DNA of 64,000 bases from Wocania ichthyoenteri Th78 (lineage in GTDB: Bacteria; Bacteroidota; Bacteroidia; Flavobacteriales; Flavobacteriaceae), in NCBI RefSeq assembly GCF_000789235.1, contig NZ_KN525716.1, positions 3,516,100 through 3,580,099 on the forward strand, written 5' to 3'. Below are positions 37,177-46,395 of this stretch, piece by piece. The translations under genes and the position numbers were made by a program. The notes under the pieces were generated by a model. It ran no database searches, was not told the origin of the DNA, and saw only the letters and a program-made list of their open reading frames with translations. Each line of letters opens with the position of its first letter. The first letter of the stretch is position 1.

Positions 37177-37655
37177 TATTTCTAATCAAATATTTTATGA
37201 GCTTCTGCGGTACTATCTAGAAATTATCCTGTTTTTCTGTTAAAATCATTTTTTATTTTTTATCTCAAACACAAATATCAAATAAATTCCATTCCAGCCC
37301 ATTCCCACTACATTCCGTAAGCACTACATTTCGGGAAAAGCGCTTCATTAAAAAGGTCTTGAACATGAGTCCAAAATGCAAAAAAACATTTTAGACTAAA
37401 GTTCGCTTGATGCAGAATTTCAGTTCCAAATTTTTTGTAATTTCATATTAGACGTTCAAATTCTACTTACTTAAAAAAGCAATACAATAATATATTCATC
37501 AATATTCCCGAAATATAAACGTCGCAAAATATTTCTCGAAAAAGGGACGGCATAAAGCCGTTCGTGCCTCACTTTTTATACGTTTCCTTTTCACTCCAAA
37601 ATTTTGTCTTCCGTTTGGTGTGTGCTCAAATATTGTTTAACTAAAAATTTTAATT
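37177..37655. other. Intergenic region, 479 bp
   Basis: I find no convincing gene. A short tandem resemblance (cactacattccg near 37307 and cactacatttcg near 37323) and a small hairpin (acggcataaagccgt, near 37546) are present. The end holds the leader of the 132-residue protein gene. The function of the two near-repeats is unknown. Confidence 0.4.
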
Positions 37656-38054
37656 ATGGAAACAAAATCCAACGGAACAGCAAAAAAAGAAACAGCAACC
37701 GTTAAAAAAGACGTTCAAAAGCAATTAACGAAAGAAGCGATTGGACAAACGCAACAAGTCAAACAAGCCATTGTAAGCAAAGCGACCATTGATTTGGTAG
37801 AACGCATGCAAAGGTTTGAGAAGTTACGAGGACTGGCAACCCAACGGGAACGTTTGGTGCAGACCTTAAACGAACTCACCAAGTTCAATTACAACCAAGG
37901 TGATTCGGCTTCGTTTTACATTCGGGATTCTCATAATTTAGAGTTTAAAACGACCAATACCAATTTGATTAAGTTGGTAACCACGCATTTACAATCGACT
38001 TTAGAAGCTCGTAAGCAAGAAATTGAAAATGCTATTATACAGTTTGAACTGTAA
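37656..38054 (+). CDS. Conserved mobile-element hypothetical protein
   Basis: The 132-residue protein has a Lys/Thr/Gln-rich, low-complexity N-terminus (1-40). A helical region with LVERMQRFEKLRGLATQRER (about 48-67) and ASFYIRDSHNLEFKTTNTNL follow. It has no known domain that I recognise. It is the kind of short protein found next to mobilization genes in Bacteroidota islands, and here it precedes the oriT-like region. It ends at a terminator at 38079-38105. Confidence 0.6.
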   Translation: METKSNGTAKKETATVKKDVQKQLTKEAIGQTQQVKQAIVSKATIDLVERMQRFEKLRGLATQRERLVQTLNELTKFNYNQGDSASFYIRDSHNLEFKTTNTNLIKLVTTHLQSTLEARKQEIENAIIQFEL

Positions 38055-38078
38055 CCAGATTTTTCAATGAATCATCAA

Positions 38079-38105
38079 AACCTATTCGAAAGAGTAGGTT
38101 TTTTT
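38079..38105 (+). terminator. Terminator after the 132-aa gene
   Basis: The stem cctattc (38081-38087) and gagtagg (38092-38098), with one wobble, has a 4-base loop and a T-run after it. Confidence 0.75.
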
Positions 38106-38399
38106 ATGTTTTAATTTTATTGTTGAAATAGAACAACTCTCCAGATGTCGAGTTGTTTCCAGTTCAACAATCCATCATGTCTTTTTTTAATCAATTTTTA
38201 AAAAAAACAAAAATGATTAAGCCAAAAAATCAACAATAAAAAATTTATGAATTATTGTATCGGTATATTTCGAATCTGACGCTTCTTTTTTCAATATTTC
38301 CAAAAACTATGATTTTTAGCATCAAATTACATCATTTGATACCAAAGGATATTTTTGATTTACTCATAAAATTCATACATTAATAGGACTAGTAATCTA

Positions 38400-38560
38400 G
38401 TAAATAAGCAACTGATTTTTTATCAGTTGTTGGAGGATTTTGTCAGCCTTTTGCTGACAAGATTTGATAAGCAAGAGGGTAACACGCAGAGCGATGTTAC
38501 GTAATTCATTTGCTCCGCAAGGCCCTGTATTTAAAGGGTTTTGGAAGTTTTAAGATTTGG
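38400..38560. other. oriT-like region upstream of the mobilization gene
   Basis: The region carries three close hairpins: caactgat...atcagttg (38409-38429), ttgtcagc-ctttt-gctgacaa (38440-38460) and gtaaca...tgttac (near 38479-38500). A less AT-rich stretch with ccctgtatttaaaggg follows. Hairpin clusters just upstream of BfmA/BtgA-type genes are where transfer origins lie in mobilizable elements. No nick site can be assigned from sequence alone. Confidence 0.4.
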
Positions 38561-38627
38561 AGCGTTTTTAAGTTTTTACTAAAAAATGCAGCTAGCCCAG
38601 TAAAACCAATAAAATTTTTACTAAAAA

Positions 38628-39182
38628 ATGGATAAAGGACATGAAAAAGAAGCGTTTGTAACTGTAAAAATTAAAGCTGCAACAGCTCAGAAATTTAGAA
38701 TATTTTGCAAGAACAATGCAGCATCTCAATCTATGAGCTTGCATCAAATGATCCAGTTCTTTGAGATTAATGGGATTGCGCCCGCAGATAATTTGGGAGA
38801 TTCCATTGCCAAATTGGAGGGTAAAATAAATAAAAGGACCAATGCTATAATTGCAATTATCAAGGACATTGAAAAAAATCAGACCAAACCAACTACTGCC
38901 ATGTTGTTATCCCTATTCGAAGAAAAAGTAAAACAGGAAAAACCCACATTGGTGGAAAAGAAATTTGCAAAGGTGCAAACTGATAAAGAATTTATAGAGG
39001 TCACCGTACCTAAAATTAGATATGAACGATTAGAGTACAACATGAAATCGGTTAAAAAAGATTTTATTTATGTGCTGGATAATGTCAAGGTTGTAAAGAG
39101 CAGTTTCGGGAAGGGATATCTAAAATTGGAACTTACTGAGAGTGAACTTGTAAAATTTAGAAGAAGCATAAATAATTATTAA
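38628..39182 (+). CDS. BfmA/BtgA-family mobilization accessory protein
   Basis: The 184-residue protein resembles the BfmA/BtgA auxiliary mobilization family. It has an N-terminal ribbon/HTH-like part with VTVKIKAATAQKFRIFCKNN, then SMSLHQMIQFFEINGIAP and KRTNAIIAIIKDIEKNQTKP, where the IEKxQxKPT segment is characteristic. These proteins bind oriT and assist a relaxase. No relaxase gene follows. The next 300 bp hold nothing convincing, then an unrelated copper module begins on the minus strand, so the transfer module is incomplete. Confidence 0.8.
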   Translation: MDKGHEKEAFVTVKIKAATAQKFRIFCKNNAASQSMSLHQMIQFFEINGIAPADNLGDSIAKLEGKINKRTNAIIAIIKDIEKNQTKPTTAMLLSLFEEKVKQEKPTLVEKKFAKVQTDKEFIEVTVPKIRYERLEYNMKSVKKDFIYVLDNVKVVKSSFGKGYLKLELTESELVKFRRSINNY

Positions 39183-39473
39183 ATAAAAAACACCATTTTA
39201 ATAAGTAGACTGATATTATATGATTCTCAAAATTAAAAGTTAAAGTTGCTCAAGGATAGGTATAGTTACTCCACTACACTTTCGAATATCTTGAAAAGGC
39301 ACATATTAATTTGCTATTACTTTTCATACAGCATATATGTAATAAAAAAGCACAAGTTAGATAACTTATGCTTAAAACTGCTATTTTTTAATTCAGTTCT
39401 TTTTAAGGCAAAAGCGGCTCAAGTTAGTACTTATACCGCTATTACTTATATAGTATGCTACATTCGGTGATTA
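39183..39473. other. Region after the mobilization gene, no supported gene
   Basis: Where a relaxase gene would be expected, this stretch holds only a short frame (39246-39470) of atypical composition, rich in Tyr, Ile and Lys, with no recognisable domain. I do not call it a gene. A deletion of the relaxase at this point would explain the arrangement. Confidence 0.4.
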
Positions 39474-39683
39474 TCACACTTTTTCAATTTTAAACCCCAT
39501 TTTTTTTACGGCATTAACAATGTCTTCTTCTGAAGTAGACCTAGATTTAACTGAAAGAAATTTTTCAGTACTCTCCAAATCCACATTCCATTTTTCAATT
39601 CCTTTTTCATTGTTTAGTTGTGGGCTAACCTTTGACAAGCATCCTGTACAATTAATGTTTGTTTTAAATTTTAAATTTTCCAT
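39474..39683 (-). CDS. HMA-domain copper chaperone-like protein
   Basis: The 69-residue protein is a single heavy-metal-associated domain with the metal site NCTGCLSKV (Cys12 and Cys15), the secondary-structure pattern of CopZ/Atx1 and the typical ending IVNAVKKMGFKIEKV. It should bind Cu(I) in the cytosol and pass it to the CopA ATPase. It belongs to the copper module on the same strand but is separated from it by an IS982-family element. Confidence 0.85.
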   Translation of the reverse strand: MENLKFKTNINCTGCLSKVSPQLNNEKGIEKWNVDLESTEKFLSVKSRSTSEEDIVNAVKKMGFKIEKV

Positions 39684-39708
39684 ATGACGTGATTTCTATT
39701 TTAATTAA

Positions 39709-40692
39709 TTAACCCGTTGTGCATTATGATTTAAAAGAAAAAAGTTGTCCATCTTACTGATAATCAGTAACTTGTTTTAGCGATAAAACATTAATTATGA
39801 ACAACTTAAATGCAAATTACGAAAGAATATTGGAAGTATTAAGAAAAATATCAAAAGAGCAGCTTTTAGCTTATCAAAGACGACAACCCAAACTGAGTGA
39901 TTTGGAGTTGGTAAGCCTAAGCCTTACATCAGAATATATGGGTATAGATAGCGAGAGTAACCTATTTAGACAACTTCCTGATATCATTTCATCAAAAATT
40001 AACCGCAGTGTTTATAATCGTAGAAGAAGAAAGTTAGCAAATCATATTGATGCAATACGTTTAAAATTGGCTACTCATTTTAATGAATTTGAAGACTATT
40101 TCATTGTAGATAGTATGCCTTTAGAGGTTTGTAAGCTATCAAGAAGTTCTCGTTCAAGAATATGTAAAGAAGCTACTTATGTCTTTCCAGACAAAGGTTA
40201 TTGTGCTTCTCAAAGTGCTAATTATTATGGGTATAAATTACATGCTATTTGTTCTGTTAGCGGTATTTTTCAGAGTATAGATTTGAGTCCGGCATCTGTT
40301 CATGATGTGAATTATCTTAAAGATATTAAAGCACAAATTAGCAATTGCACTTTAATTGGTGATAGAGGTTATTTATCCGCAGAAATTCAACTTAACTTGT
40401 TTGATACTTGTAACATAAAGCTAAATACACCGATGAGAAATAATCAAAACAATTACAAAAAACAACCGTACATTTTTAGAAAATCGAGAAAGAGGATAGA
40501 AACTTTATTTTCTCAACTGTGTGACCAATTCATGATAAGACGCAACTACGCTAAGTCTTTTGAAGGCTTTAAGACCAGAATAATATCTAAAATAACTTCG
40601 CTAACTGTAATTCAATACATTAACAAATTTGTCTTTGATAGAAAAATAAACAATATAAAAATCAGCATTATTTAAAATGCACAACGGGTTAA
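39709..40692. mobile_element. IS982-family insertion sequence
   Basis: Perfect 17-bp terminal inverted repeats (ttaacccgttgtgcatt at 39709-39725 and its complement at 40676-40692) enclose one full-length transposase gene. The element is about 0.98 kb, the usual size for the family. No clear target duplication is seen. It lies between the chaperone gene and the DoxX gene of the copper module. Confidence 0.88.
39797..40675 (+). CDS. IS982-family transposase
   Basis: The 292-residue DDE transposase has the IS982 layout: an N-terminal region with LSDLELVSLSLTSEYMGIDS, the first catalytic Asp in FIVDSMPLEVCK (about 104), NYYGYKLHAICSVSG, the second Asp in LIGDRGYLSAEIQ (about 190), and the Glu in SRKRIETLFSQL (about 235). 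It appears intact. The gene fills the element between the inverted repeats, and its stop is 1 bp before the right repeat. Confidence 0.93.
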   Translation: MNNLNANYERILEVLRKISKEQLLAYQRRQPKLSDLELVSLSLTSEYMGIDSESNLFRQLPDIISSKINRSVYNRRRRKLANHIDAIRLKLATHFNEFEDYFIVDSMPLEVCKLSRSSRSRICKEATYVFPDKGYCASQSANYYGYKLHAICSVSGIFQSIDLSPASVHDVNYLKDIKAQISNCTLIGDRGYLSAEIQLNLFDTCNIKLNTPMRNNQNNYKKQPYIFRKSRKRIETLFSQLCDQFMIRRNYAKSFEGFKTRIISKITSLTVIQYINKFVFDRKINNIKISII

Positions 40693-40699
40693 ATGAAGA

Positions 40700-41080
40700 T
40701 TATTGTATAACTAAGTTTGTTAGAGCTTTCCTTTTTGATGAAAGCAAATAAATATGCATTAAAGCCACTAAAAGGCCCGGTACAATACCTGCGAGATCAA
40801 CTGCTAAATGAAATGCGATTATGCCATAGGTAACAGGAACCATCAGTAATAATCCTATAAGACTATACTTTCGAGTTAGTAACAACAGACCTGAAATTAC
40901 TTCTACAACTCCAACAGTTGGTAATATGAACTTATTTGCCATCAAACCGGTAAAGGCAGCTATTAAATCTTCATCCATGACATGGTTATGAGGAACAAAT
41001 TCAAAAAATTTATCCAAGCCAAATATTAAGAGACCAATGCCTAATATTAATCTTATTGTGGTATTAATTTTTGTTTTCAT
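40700..41080 (-). CDS. DoxX-like small membrane protein
   Basis: The 126-residue protein has four hydrophobic helices (about 8-25, 42-62, 68-88, 95-115) and the DoxX-type pattern LILGIGLLIFGLDKFFEFVP near the start. A conserved glutamate lies in VGVVEVISGLLLL. Such proteins are often found near redox or metal genes, but their biochemical role is not established. It is 95 bp downstream of copA on the same strand, within the copper module. Confidence 0.8.
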   Translation of the reverse strand: MKTKINTTIRLILGIGLLIFGLDKFFEFVPHNHVMDEDLIAAFTGLMANKFILPTVGVVEVISGLLLLTRKYSLIGLLLMVPVTYGIIAFHLAVDLAGIVPGLLVALMHIYLLSSKRKALTNLVIQ

Positions 41081-41174
41081 GAGTAAAATGTTTTAAGAAT
41101 TAATAAGCGCAAAGATATTTTGAGATAAAGATGTATCTCTTATGCTTTTTTGTAAATCTTTTGTGATATTTCGC

Positions 41175-43412
41175 TTAAAGTTTGCTTGATTTTAATCTTA
41201 AACTATTTGCGACAACAGAAACAGAACTAAATGCCATAGCGGCACCTGCAATCATAGGATCCAATAGAAATCCGTTAAAAGGATAGAGTATTCCAGCAGC
41301 TATTGGAATACCAATTAAATTATAAATAAATGCCCAAAACAGATTCTGACGAATACCTTTAACTGTTTGGGAAGATAGGTTGAACGCTTTTGGAATAGAT
41401 TCTAAATCTGATGTCATAAGTGTAATTTTGGCAACATCCATTGCAATATCAGATCCGTGCCCCATTGCTATGCTAATATCGGCTTGCGCCAATGCTTGGG
41501 AATCATTTATACCATCTCCAACCATAGCGACAATTTGACCTTGGTTCTGTAGGTTTTTAACAAAATTAGCTTTATCAGAAGGTAAAACTTCTCCTTTGTA
41601 ATCTGTTAACCCAACTTCTTTTGCAATCGATTTAGCAGTTTGGTTGTTATCACCTGTGAGCATATAAACTTTAATGCCTCTATTTAATAATTTGCTGATT
41701 GCAGATTTTGATGAAGCTTTTACTTTATCACCAATGGCAATAACAGCGAGAAATTGTTTGTCAGAAGCAAAAAATATAACTGTCTTTGATTTTTCTTGCC
41801 ATAATTTTGATTTTGCAATTAAAGTCTTGTTAAGTGCTATATTTTTTTCCTGCATTAATTTGAAGTTTCCCACATAGAATTTTTGTTTTTTAAAATCAGT
41901 AGCTTCAACCCCCTTTCCTGTAATACTTTCAAAATTATAAAGTTCAATAGGTGAAGTCCCCTTTTCTTTAAATTTTTTCACTACAGCATTTGCTAAAGGG
42001 TGTTCAGATTTGGCTTCAATAGACATTAAAATACTGGATAGTTCGTTATGATTTGTATTGTTAGCCCAAGAGAAGTTCGTAATAGTAGGTTTGCCTTCAG
42101 TAATAGTTCCTGTTTTGTCTAAAACAAGAGCATTAACCTTATGTCCCAATTCTAAACTTTCTGCATCTTTAATTAAAATATTGTTCTCAGCTCCTTTACC
42201 AACTCCAACCATAATTGCAGTTGGTGTAGCTAGTCCAAGGGCACAGGGGCATGCAATTACTAATACCGCAACCGATGTTAGTAAAGCATGTGTAAATGCA
42301 TCTTCACCGCCATTTATCATCCAAACTGTAAATGTTAAAATGGAGATGCTAATAACTATAGGTACAAAAATTCCAGCTATTTTATCTACTAATTTTTGAA
42401 CAGGAGCTTTACTGCTTTGCGCTTCTTGTACCATTTTGATAATTTGGGACAGTAAGGTTTCACTACCCACTTTTAGAGCTTCAAATTGAAAATTTCCTTT
42501 TTGATTAAGAGTTCCGGCAAATACTTTTTCTCCTTCATTTTTAGCAACAGCAACTGGTTCACCAGTAATCATACTTTCATCTACATACGAATGGCCTGAT
42601 GTAACTATCCCATCAACCGGAATTTTTTCACCAGGACGAACAACAATAATGTTACCTTTTTGCACAGATGTAATGCGTATTTCTTGCTCTTTGCCATTAA
42701 CAATAACCTTTAGTGTTTTAGGTTGAAGTCCCATAAGTTTTTTAATAGCTGAAGACGTGTTGGACTTGGCCTTTTCTTCCATTAATTTTCCTAAAGAAAT
42801 GAAAGTAATAATTACTGTAGCTGCTTCATAATAAACATGAGGATAAATACCTCTAGCATACCAAAAGTCAGAAAAAAGTGTGTTAAATAAACTAAATAAA
42901 AAAGCAATACCAGTACTTAAAGCCACTAAGGTATCCATATTAGCTTTTTTATGTTTAGCCTGCTTCCATGCATTTACATAAAAACCTTGACCAAAATAAA
43001 ATAGAATTGGTAATGATAAGCCTAATGAAATCCATTTACCAGGTATCCATTCCATAAAAAACATTCCAATGATGAATATGGGAAGTGTTAAAATTGCTGA
43101 CCAAATTGTCCTCAACTTTATATCTTGATAGTGTTTCTGTTGTAATTCAGCTTGTACATGTAGCGGATCATCTACATCTAATATAAGATCATAACCAACA
43201 CTTTGTAAACTGCTCTGTAAATCTGTCTTTTTTATTGAATTATCATATTCTACTAAAACAGAATTTGATGCAAAATTCACACTTGCTTTTGTAACTCCAT
43301 TTGTATTTGTCAAAATAGACTCTACACTAGACGCACAGGTAGCACAAGTCATTCCAGTTACAGGATAGGTTTCTATATGTACTTTTTTGCTTTCAGAGAC
43401 TACTGTATTCAT
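41175..43412 (-). CDS. copA: Copper-translocating P-type ATPase CopA
   Basis: The P1B-ATPase of about 745 residues has an N-terminal HMA domain with [11 protein letters not shown] (Cys23/Cys26), the A-domain TGEPVAV motif, the transmembrane [12 protein letters not shown] metal site, the phosphorylation site [11 protein letters not shown], the HP motif SEHPLA and the hinge [12 protein letters not shown]. The CPC motif and Cys pair indicate Cu(I) export. The open frame continues ten codons upstream (to 43442), but homologues start near [10 protein letters not shown], so I chose that Met. It lies next to an AraC-type regulator with a metal-binding N-terminus. Confidence 0.93.
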   Translation of the reverse strand: MNTVVSESKKVHIETYPVTGMTCATCASSVESILTNTNGVTKASVNFASNSVLVEYDNSIKKTDLQSSLQSVGYDLILDVDDPLHVQAELQQKHYQDIKLRTIWSAILTLPIFIIGMFFMEWIPGKWISLGLSLPILFYFGQGFYVNAWKQAKHKKANMDTLVALSTGIAFLFSLFNTLFSDFWYARGIYPHVYYEAATVIITFISLGKLMEEKAKSNTSSAIKKLMGLQPKTLKVIVNGKEQEIRITSVQKGNIIVVRPGEKIPVDGIVTSGHSYVDESMITGEPVAVAKNEGEKVFAGTLNQKGNFQFEALKVGSETLLSQIIKMVQEAQSSKAPVQKLVDKIAGIFVPIVISISILTFTVWMINGGEDAFTHALLTSVAVLVIACPCALGLATPTAIMVGVGKGAENNILIKDAESLELGHKVNALVLDKTGTITEGKPTITNFSWANNTNHNELSSILMSIEAKSEHPLANAVVKKFKEKGTSPIELYNFESITGKGVEATDFKKQKFYVGNFKLMQEKNIALNKTLIAKSKLWQEKSKTVIFFASDKQFLAVIAIGDKVKASSKSAISKLLNRGIKVYMLTGDNNQTAKSIAKEVGLTDYKGEVLPSDKANFVKNLQNQGQIVAMVGDGINDSQALAQADISIAMGHGSDIAMDVAKITLMTSDLESIPKAFNLSSQTVKGIRQNLFWAFIYNLIGIPIAAGILYPFNGFLLDPMIAGAAMAFSSVSVVANSLRLKSSKL

Positions 43413-43504
43413 AATTATTATACTATTTAAATTATGATACAAAAGTCGGTAGGTAAGATTAATTATCTGTTATGATTTTCTGTATTGATTTTATAAGATT
43501 ATGA

Positions 43505-44074
43505 CTAAAGATTGTCCAAATGGTTATGACCTGGTTTTTTTTGTTTCTTAAATTGGGTTGGAGTCATTCCTGTTTCTTTTTTGAATTGAGAAGAAAGATA
43601 TGCTACACTACTGTAATCCATTTGGAATGCTATTCCTGATAAAGTAAGTTCATCATAAAATATTAACTCCTTTACCTTCTCAATCTTCTGGGATAACACG
43701 AATTTTTCAATAGTGACTCCCACTACAGATGAAAATAAACGACTCAAGGAACCATAGTCTTGATGTAATTGGTCACTTAAATAAGATGAATAGTTAATAT
43801 TTATAGGTTCTTTAGAATAGTGAATGGAATTAATAATTAGGGTTTTTATTTTACCAATTAACTTAGATTTATTGTCCTCTAACAACTCGAATCCTTTTTT
43901 AGAAAGTCTTTTATTAAGTTCAACTTTTTGCTCTTTGTTAACTTCTTTTTCAGTAATTACTTCGCCTAATCTAATTGAGCTAATATCTAGATTTAATTTT
44001 GTAAAAATATCTTCAACCGACTCAATGCAACGAGGGCAAACCATGTTTTTTATATTGATTGTCTTATTTTTCAT
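43505..44074 (-). CDS. AraC-family regulator with HMA-like N-terminus
   Basis: The 189-residue protein begins with an HMA-like segment (NIKNMVCPRCIESVEDIF, Cys13/Cys16). An AraC DNA-binding domain fills about 85-180 (LSRLFSSVVGVTIEKFVLSQ, the AraC signature at MDYSSVAYLSSQFKKETGMT and PTQFKK). It lies 62 bp upstream of the copA open frame on the same strand. It probably senses Cu(I) through the CxxC pair and activates the copper genes. AraC proteins with an HMA-type sensor are not the classic CueR/CopY type. Confidence 0.85.
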   Translation of the reverse strand: MKNKTINIKNMVCPRCIESVEDIFTKLNLDISSIRLGEVITEKEVNKEQKVELNKRLSKKGFELLEDNKSKLIGKIKTLIINSIHYSKEPININYSSYLSDQLHQDYGSLSRLFSSVVGVTIEKFVLSQKIEKVKELIFYDELTLSGIAFQMDYSSVAYLSSQFKKETGMTPTQFKKQKKPGHNHLDNL

Positions 44075-44241
44075 TTTCTTTTTATACTTATGTACAAAAC
44101 TTTTTATTTTGCTTTAAAGATTATTAATATTTTTTAACTCACAAAGGCTCTTTTTGTATTTGTTTTTACTGAGGTGAGTTTTTTAATTTTATAAAATTAG
44201 ATTTTACGCTCATCCGTCAATAAAATTGAACGATATTAATA

Positions 44242-44421
44242 ACGATTCTAATCCTAAAAGCATTAAAAACACAAGCTAAACATCCTTGGTATTTATCAAA
44301 TTTAGTCGCCTTTATTAGACTTAATCTTTTTGTTAAAGTATATCTACACAAATGGCTCGATAATCCTTTTGCAAAGGAACAACCACTACCAAATAAAAAT
44401 ACACAAGGGGTTCTTTTTTAA
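44242..44421 (+). pseudogene. C-terminal remnant of an IS4-like transposase
   Basis: A plus-strand frame without a start codon encodes KALKTQAKHPWYLSNLVAF, IRLNLFVKVYLHKWLDNPFA and KEQPLPNK and then stops. The RLNLFxxxxLxxWLDNPF pattern is typical of the C-terminus of IS4-superfamily transposases. The rest of the element is gone, so this is a relic marking an older insertion at the border of the copper module. Confidence 0.55.
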
Positions 44422-44443
44422 AATTCGAAAATCTAACCACGCC

Positions 44444-44635
44444 TTATTGTAAACTATATGATCCTATTTTTTTCGACGACGCACCCTGTGTATAGTGAAG
44501 TAAGTTGCGCTGAAAGTAAGCGATGAGTTCTTGGTTATCATCATTGTTTATATTATTAAATGCGCTATGGTATTCTTTAGTTAAGGGGGGGTGAAAATAT
44601 TCTCTTGTTTTCCCTAGCTCATCATAAGTAATCAT
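44444..44635 (-). CDS. Doubtful short ORF overlapping a cassette-like repeat
   Basis: The 63-residue frame has no recognisable domain. Its C-terminal part runs through a sequence (cactatacacagggtgcg on the minus strand) that closely matches the left arm of the fold-back element at 50279-50438. It is probably the decayed end of a former gene unit read into its 3' repeat, not an independent gene. Confidence 0.25.
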   Translation of the reverse strand: MITYDELGKTREYFHPPLTKEYHSAFNNINNDDNQELIAYFQRNLLHYTQGASSKKIGSYSLQ

Positions 44636-44711
44636 TTCTACAATTGCAGGAACATCGTTTTTTTTTTTGCTTTTCTAAATTCCATATATCATATTTCTAG
44701 GTTAAACTCTG

Positions 44712-45203
44712 CTAATTATGGTGCCTTCTTAAATGTTTTATTAATCCATTTTGGTCGTACTCAATTGACATTATTTGACTTGAGGTGTTTTCAATAACTT
44801 TATCCATGTGAAACGGCTTAACTTTGGCTTTAATGGTAATCTTTATAAAAGCTACATTTTTTCCTAGCATAATGTCATCAATAGATACTATATGATAATA
44901 TACCTTATTTTGAAGTTTGTCGATCATTCCCTTTCTAAATATTTCTTTATCGGTTATGATTACATTATACTTAATATGCTCATCAATAAAATCATCTGCA
45001 AAAAAGGATAAGAAGTAATCTATATCTTTTAAGCCACTGTGTGGTTGTTGCTTTGCACTATAAGCTTTAATAAAAGACTCGGTTTTTTTATGTAAATGAG
45101 GGTCTGTGCCATCTTGTGAGGATATACTATTAAGTTCTTTTTTTTGTCCAATTGCATGAAAGCTTATAATTAATGCAGAAACGAGTATTAATGTGTTTTT
45201 CAT
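44712..45203 (-). CDS. Exported NTF2/SnoaL-like protein
   Basis: The 163-residue protein has a signal peptide (MKNTLILVSALIISFHAIGQ) and a SnoaL/NTF2-type domain (about 38-163: FIKAYSAKQQPHSGLKDIDY, FLSFFADDFIDEH, and closing strands). The ligand is unknown. Its first 25 residues are nearly identical to those of the unrelated VOC-domain protein at 54205-54705, which suggests exchange of a signal-peptide module. It is one of the minus-strand single-gene units of the island. Confidence 0.75.
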   Translation of the reverse strand: MKNTLILVSALIISFHAIGQKKELNSISSQDGTDPHLHKKTESFIKAYSAKQQPHSGLKDIDYFLSFFADDFIDEHIKYNVIITDKEIFRKGMIDKLQNKVYYHIVSIDDIMLGKNVAFIKITIKAKVKPFHMDKVIENTSSQIMSIEYDQNGLIKHLRRHHN

Positions 45204-45262
45204 TTAGTTTTTTTATATATGGTGTTAGCAATATGTTTGGTTTCTATAAAACGGATCTTATA

Positions 45263-46177
45263 CTAATTACAAATTGTATTTAATTCCTGATAATCAGATA
45301 TTGACACGGTTGGGATTTCCTGACTACTTAAAATTTTAATACAGGTTAAATCTGGATTTCTATCCACCCTTAAATCTATTAATTCTTGATTGTTACTTAC
45401 ATCGAGACTGGTAAGCAAATTACTTGAACTATATAGATGTGTTAAACTAGTATTATTTTCAAGATTTATGTTTTGAAGCTTGTTGCCAGAGATTACCAAG
45501 GTCTCTAACAATGTATTAGAGCTGAAGTCTACTGTTGTAAGTTGATTAAGTATTATTAGTACATTCTTTAGGTTTAAAGCATCTTTAGTGTTAATAGATT
45601 TCAAAAGGTTATGACTAATGAGTAACTCTTCAATAGATTCATTTTTAATACTAATTTCTTCAAAGTTATTAAAGGATAAATTCACCTTTTTCAAATTTGT
45701 CGATTTTGATAGCCCATTAATTGAACTAAGTTCATTTGACTGAATATCCAATAAAATCAGGTTTGGGTTGTTGTTAATGTCAATATTGGTAAGATGATTT
45801 CCATTAAGAAATAAAGTATCTAACTTAGTGTTAAAGCTTAAATCAACATTTTTAATTTCCTGTCTAGCCGCGGACAATAATGTTATGTTTACAAAGCCCT
45901 CAATTCCTGTCAAATCGCTTATTTCACCAAAATTGGCAGAAAGGTTTAAATCCAATAGGCTTACTGCCTCAGCATCTGACTTTAACATTTGTTGGTTAAC
46001 GATACCGTCTGAATCTATGCCTTGCTCTATTAATTTTGCTTCAAAATGAATATCTGGAATACTCAAATAAATATCATTTATTGGGTTTGGAGTTTCATCG
46101 TCACTTGAACATGATACAATGTGAAACAATGCTAGAATAAAAATTGTGTAGGCTTTGTTATTATAGGTAATTTTCAT
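45263..46177 (-). CDS. Leucine-rich-repeat lipoprotein
   Basis: The 304-residue protein has a lipoprotein signal (ALFHIVSCSSDDE, Cys23) and then about nine leucine-rich repeats of 20-21 residues (for example NTKLDTLFLNGNHLTNIDIN, NPNLILLDIQSNELSSI, NTLLETLVISGNKLQNINLE). The SSDDETPN linker after the lipid anchor is typical of surface-exposed Bacteroidota lipoproteins. It likely mediates protein binding at the cell surface. No catalytic domain is present. Confidence 0.85.
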   Translation of the reverse strand: MKITYNNKAYTIFILALFHIVSCSSDDETPNPINDIYLSIPDIHFEAKLIEQGIDSDGIVNQQMLKSDAEAVSLLDLNLSANFGEISDLTGIEGFVNITLLSAARQEIKNVDLSFNTKLDTLFLNGNHLTNIDINNNPNLILLDIQSNELSSINGLSKSTNLKKVNLSFNNFEEISIKNESIEELLISHNLLKSINTKDALNLKNVLIILNQLTTVDFSSNTLLETLVISGNKLQNINLENNTSLTHLYSSSNLLTSLDVSNNQELIDLRVDRNPDLTCIKILSSQEIPTVSISDYQELNTICN

Positions 46178-46395
46178 TTTAATGTTTTAATAAGAATATA
46201 TAAGACGATTTTATAGTTAGAATGTTACAGAAGAATATTAGATTCAATGTTTTCTTTAAAATTATTACTAACGTTTGGTATGTGGAATTCAAAATTATCA
46301 GTTTATTACTAAATTTTATGCGAGCTATAATGCTCATGTTTACTACTAATTTGGCTATTTTTTTATACAGTGCTATGCCTTTTTTTAGTTTTTAT

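Noticed and set aside
37307-37335. Two near-repeats (cactacattccg / cactacatttcg) as plasmid-type iterons.
   Set aside because: Only two copies are present and no replication-initiator gene lies nearby.
39246-39470. A 74-residue open frame after the BfmA/BtgA-like gene.
   Set aside because: It has no recognisable domain, unusual composition and no clear start context; it is more likely a chance frame in AT-rich DNA.
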